Source: Leptodontidium sp. MPI-SDFR-AT-0119 (lineage: Eukaryota; Ascomycota; Leotiomycetes; Helotiales; Leptodontidiaceae). From it: a stretch of DNA of 64,000 nucleotides. The translations under genes were made by a program, and so were the position numbers. The notes below the pieces were generated by a model. That model saw nothing but the letters and a program-made list of their open reading frames with translations. It was not told the DNA's origin and did not search any database. Where the stretch lies: NCBI GenBank assembly GCA_020726505.1, contig JAHLEZ010000023.1, positions 124,001 through 188,000 on the forward strand, given 5' to 3'. Shown here piece by piece: positions 60,705-64,000 of this stretch. Numbering within the stretch: the first letter of the stretch is position 1; the number at the start of each line of letters is the position of its first letter.

Positions 60705-62173
60705 CTACTTCTTGACCGCCCTGCCCTGCAGTCGATCAATCCGAACATTAGTTGGCATCCTCCCGTTCGCCGGTTTCCTCTCCTTACTGGCTTGTTGCTG
60801 GCCAAATATCCTAATCTTCCCCCAGTTGACGAGGGAGGCGGCTGTTTTGAACGGGAGGCTCGCAAGGGCCCCCAGTGCTTGTACTGGTAGAACAACTGCA
60901 CCCGCTGCCCACTCGACGATGATCCCTGTAAAGCCACGTCGATTCTGAGCATTATTCGCAGCGGCGGCGGCAAGAGAGATCGCATCGTTCAATCTCGATT
61001 CCAGATCATGAAGCCTGGACTCCGTTTGGAAAGCTTGTAGCGTCGCACGCTTCTCGTACCGTCTTACTGCACGGTTTAGTGCGTCGAGATCGGGCTGAAG
61101 AGATCTCCTTACTTCCGTCGTAAGAACTGCCGACTGTTTGCCGCTCAATGTCGGCTCCACCGCCGTGTTATTTGTCTCCGCAATCGAGTTCCTAGCCTCC
61201 AAATCCTCGAGCCGTCGAGTGAGATCCTGTACCTCCCCCACGCTGCCCTTTGTAGAATCATATGGGTTGGCACTGACTACCCTTTGCAGGTGTAACGTTC
61301 GCGCCTGGATCAATTTCACCAAGTGTGCCAATGGTCGTAGTTCTGAAGCAAGGAGGAAAATCGTCAAGTTGTAGTTCGATACCAGTCCTTCAGAGGGTCT
61401 CGTCAACTGTCCTCGTATGGTATGAAGCAAATAGGCTCCAAGAGCCGGGAATAGAAAACATGAAAGAAGAGCAAGTAGCTCGTGGGTATATAGTTCGTTC
61501 GTAGCAGCTTCGTGGGTAGGGAGTCGTCGCATGGGCTTGGGTGCTGGTGGGGATGGTTCGTCATTTTCTGGGACTTCTTCTAATGTTGCCTGCGAGAAGC
61601 TCAGTGGGTTATCTTCATCGCTCTCCTCGCTGATTATTGTATCGCTATTATATTCCTCGGTCTTTCTCATCGATTGGGCTGAGTGGTACCAATCCCTACA
61701 TCACAGTCAGCTGTATTCCAGCAGAAGTAAACAACAGAAACCTACCAGGGCAACCTAACAGACCAATTCAAGAATATCGCAGCCAGTCCCAAGAGCATCA
61801 CATCCGTAATGACCGAACTCCCATTCGTAAATAGCATTCCCCCCAACGCAGGCAAGAGAGCGAAAGCCAACGGTGCCGAATCCCACGCGGAGGAATCATG
61901 ACTTGCTGCAAGGCCCGTGGCACTCGGTTTTGGCAGCAGCAGATCATCCGTCGAAGACTGGAAGGACTTCCTCGCCTCTCTCAGCGAATAGTCCGAGAAG
62001 TTCGAGCTCCTTCTCCGGATTCCTTGCGTGGGCGGCGCATCTTGTGAGGTTGAGAAGCGGTTTGTTGGAGGGCGGTGGCGGAACTGTGCGGATTCATCGC
62101 CGGTCAGGACGCGCCGAGGTGCTGCCCCGACTGGTGAGGACGGTTTTGCTGGCGACGACGTGTCCTCTGGCAT
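60705..62173 (-). CDS. Multi-pass membrane protein with coiled coil, function unknown
   Basis: Exons 62173-61746 and 61695-60705 give 1419 nt (472 aa), with a 50-nt intron. I do not recognise a named family, although the organisation suggests a conserved filamentous-fungal protein. The N-terminal 95 residues are polar and Ser/Pro/Arg-rich. Two close hydrophobic segments follow (about 98-142: LAFALLPALGGMLF and ITDVMLLGLAAIFLNWSV). After an acidic linker come two more (LLALLSCFLFPALGAYLL and YNLTIFLLASELRPLAHLV), then a predicted coiled coil (VQDLTRRLEDLEARNSI onward to about residue 400), a last hydrophobic stretch (GIIVEWAAGAVVLPVQALGA) and a basic tail. This topology would fit an organelle- or ER-membrane protein. 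It lies tail-to-head with the P450. Confidence 0.75.
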
Positions 62174-62886
62174 CGTGGTGATGTGGAGAGAAGGTTGGAA
62201 ATGAGGCTGCGGACCCGACGCGAAATGAGGGCGGAGGAGGCGAACCTGGGGATGCTTGGCTTGGCTGGTTGTTTAATGACGCACAGGCAAGGGCCAGTGA
62301 TCCGCAGCAGGGGCCAGGATGTGAGATGATGTCGATGCTCTGTTGATTGAAGACTTTCTCTCCCCAAGAAATTATCCGTTGAACAGAAGTACGGGAAGTC
62401 AAGTGCCGTGCTGAATAGTTTATTGAGGTTGAGCAAAGTTAAGTGTGCTATTAAATAGGTTTCGTCATTGATTGCTCGATCGATCAAGAGCTGAGCCTAC
62501 AGTAGCTCCGAGTATTTGGCCTCAGTGCATCATGCCGAGCATGACCTGCATGAAACGAATCAACATCCCGCAGCCCCGAGTAGGGAGCTTCCCGCCGAGG
62601 GGTGGGCGATATGCAGGCACCTGAAGAATGAGTGGGTACTGCGTTGTTCTTGTGGCAGGGGGTTTGGAAGTGGTGCTCTCATATCAGCGAGAACTCATGG
62701 AGGAAGTTCTTTCAAAACAATAAACACTAAAATGGCTAGATACACAGGGAGTGCATAAGTATACTTCACCTATCCGCATCCTCCAGCGCCATCATATATC
62801 ATCAATATTAATATTCCATAAATGTTGTTCCTTCTCTTCAACACATTCCCCAAACCCACATGGTTAGGGTGGCCTTGAGATCTTGA
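62174..62886. other. Intergenic region, no gene recognised
   Basis: Contains the presumed promoter of the minus-strand membrane protein and the 3' region of the P450. Confidence 0.55.
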
Positions 62887-64000
62887 TCAATAACAACCCC
62901 AAAACCTCTCTGTCCCCCTCTCCACAAATCTAACAGGCACTTCATCACCCGGCAACATCTGCAGCGTAATCATCTGCTCACTCCTCCTCATCACCTTATC
63001 CGCCCTCTCGATAGCCTTCTCGTACAATACCCTCCTCTCCTCCCTCCCCATCCTCTCAACCTCCTCATCGCTCGCCCAACTCGACACATCCAGTTCCACA
63101 CTGTGCTTCTGGAAGACAGTAGACAACACCGCCGTGCTCTCAACCTGAGCAAATCGTCGGCCAGGACAAGCACGTTGGCCTTCCGAGAAGGAGATATATG
63201 ATCCTTTGATAGGCTTAAAAAGTGATGCAGCACCAGAAGTCTCAAAGGATGCGGTTTCCAATCCATCTACATTGTCCTTCTCGCCCTTCTCGAGAACTTG
63301 GGAGGAATCACTACCAGGAATGCCCCGAGGTAGCCACCGTTCTGGCATGAAGTCGTTTGGCGAATCGGGCCAATATCTCGGGTTCCGATTCGTGCCCACG
63401 ACATTGAGATGGAGGAACATCTTGTCGGGGAAGGTAATCTGCTTGCCATCCATAATGACGGTCTGCTCCCCATTAGCTTGTTTAGGAATGTTAAGGATGG
63501 CTGGTACCAGTCTCAATTCCTCTAACAGCACGGCTCCGACCATGGAATTGTAGAGACGAGGCATGTCGTTCAGGTAAGAGAATTCCGAAGTGGGTTTTGA
63601 GCCCAGGATACAGTCGATGTCGGCTTGCATGCGGCGCTGAGCGGAAATATTCATCGCCAGTAGAAGGATGCTGAAGTGGATGTTGTTGGCCGTCGTTTCA
63701 TGGCCAGCAAATAGAAAGATGAATGAGTTGCCGAGGATTTCCTCTCGGCTCAGCGTTGCTTGTGTTGAGTTTGCGGCCTTGGAGTCTGGACCTGTTTCTG
63801 TGTAGTTGGCCTTGATCATCGGCCCTGCATAATATGAGCTCAGCAATTTTAGTAGCGACGGAGCAACATACCCAGTAGATCCATTGTCCCCTTCTCACTT
63901 TCTCCCAAATTCATCTGCTTCTTCTTGATGTCAAGTAGTTCCCCAAAATATGTCATACATTCATTGAAAGCCTGATACGCTGATTGATGAACTTTGAAAG
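62887..64000 (-). CDS. Cytochrome P450 monooxygenase, C-terminal part (gene continues past the window)
   Basis: Two exons are visible, >64000-63872 and 63824-62887, joined by a 47-nt intron; the N-terminus lies beyond the right edge. Landmarks in order: I-helix AGHETT, the K-helix E-x-x-R (EELR), the PERW motif, and the heme loop FSEGQRACPGRRFA with the cysteine thiolate ligand. The protein would be an ER-bound heme-thiolate enzyme that uses electrons from P450 reductase to oxidise a hydrophobic substrate. The substrate and CYP family cannot be fixed from this part. All catalytic motifs are intact, so it is unlikely to be a pseudogene. Confidence 0.93.

Noticed and set aside
58883..64000. Hydrolase and P450 as a secondary-metabolite cluster
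   Set aside because: No synthase (PKS, NRPS, terpene) or cluster regulator lies nearby, and an unrelated membrane protein separates the two genes; the right edge cuts off further evidence.

Overview
This is a chromosomal segment of a filamentous ascomycete (Pezizomycotina), most likely a discomycete (Leotiomycetes/Helotiales). The class-level call rests on protein resemblance recalled from memory; the phylum-level call is firm. The evidence is short GT..AG introns (43-135 nt mostly) with CTAAC/CTGAC-type branch points, Ste12 with C-terminal zinc fingers, a HET-domain NLR, CFEM and 2EXR proteins, and large non-coding spaces. For 13 of the 14 protein-coding genes I rebuilt a complete reading frame; 11 of these contain introns and the spliced lengths close in frame. 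The last gene, a cytochrome P450, runs off the right edge.

Layout: 1-5 kb is non-coding except for an intron-bearing tRNA-Asp (774-857, minus). The steA/STE12 pheromone and invasive-growth transcription factor lies at 5.07-7.43 kb (minus). It is followed by a gene desert of about 13.5 kb (7.4-20.9 kb) with pyrimidine-rich promoter-like blocks, a G-quadruplex-type tract, tandem CRE-like sites, microsatellites and a striking cluster of GTACAGTAC words. At 20.9-24.6 kb (minus) is a HET / NB-ARC / TPR NLR of 1209 aa whose ten central TPR units are nearly identical. Next come an MFS monocarboxylate-type transporter (25.9-27.6, plus), a 2EXR protein with two C-terminal chromodomains (28.2-30.2, plus), a zinc-cluster-less fungal transcription-factor-like protein (30.4-32.5, minus), a bZIP factor (33.5-34.7, plus) and a GPI-anchored CFEM protein (35.7-36.4, minus). 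A 4-kb spacer leads to a 13-exon ankyrin protein of 1762 aa with a nucleotidyltransferase-like N-terminal region (40.5-46.9, plus).

The right third holds two divergently transcribed orphan genes that look like paralogues (47.6-48.4 minus; 49.4-50.1 plus), a Mn-type superoxide dismutase without a targeting peptide (50.8-51.5, minus) sharing an upstream region with a ferric reductase (52.0-54.1, plus), the STE3-type pheromone receptor (55.1-57.6, minus), an HSL-like alpha/beta hydrolase (58.9-60.2, minus), a conserved-looking multi-pass membrane/coiled-coil protein (60.7-62.2, minus) and the P450.

How they relate: the receptor (STE3) and the terminal transcription factor (STE12) of the pheromone MAPK pathway sit within 50 kb of each other, with a probable nonself-recognition NLR between them. 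SOD and ferric reductase form a divergent redox/metal pair. The other neighbours show no obvious common pathway. The best candidate for an under-described system is the HET-NB-ARC-TPR gene with its homogenised repeat array; the 2EXR-chromodomain fusion, the orphan paralogue pair and the NTase-like ankyrin protein are next.
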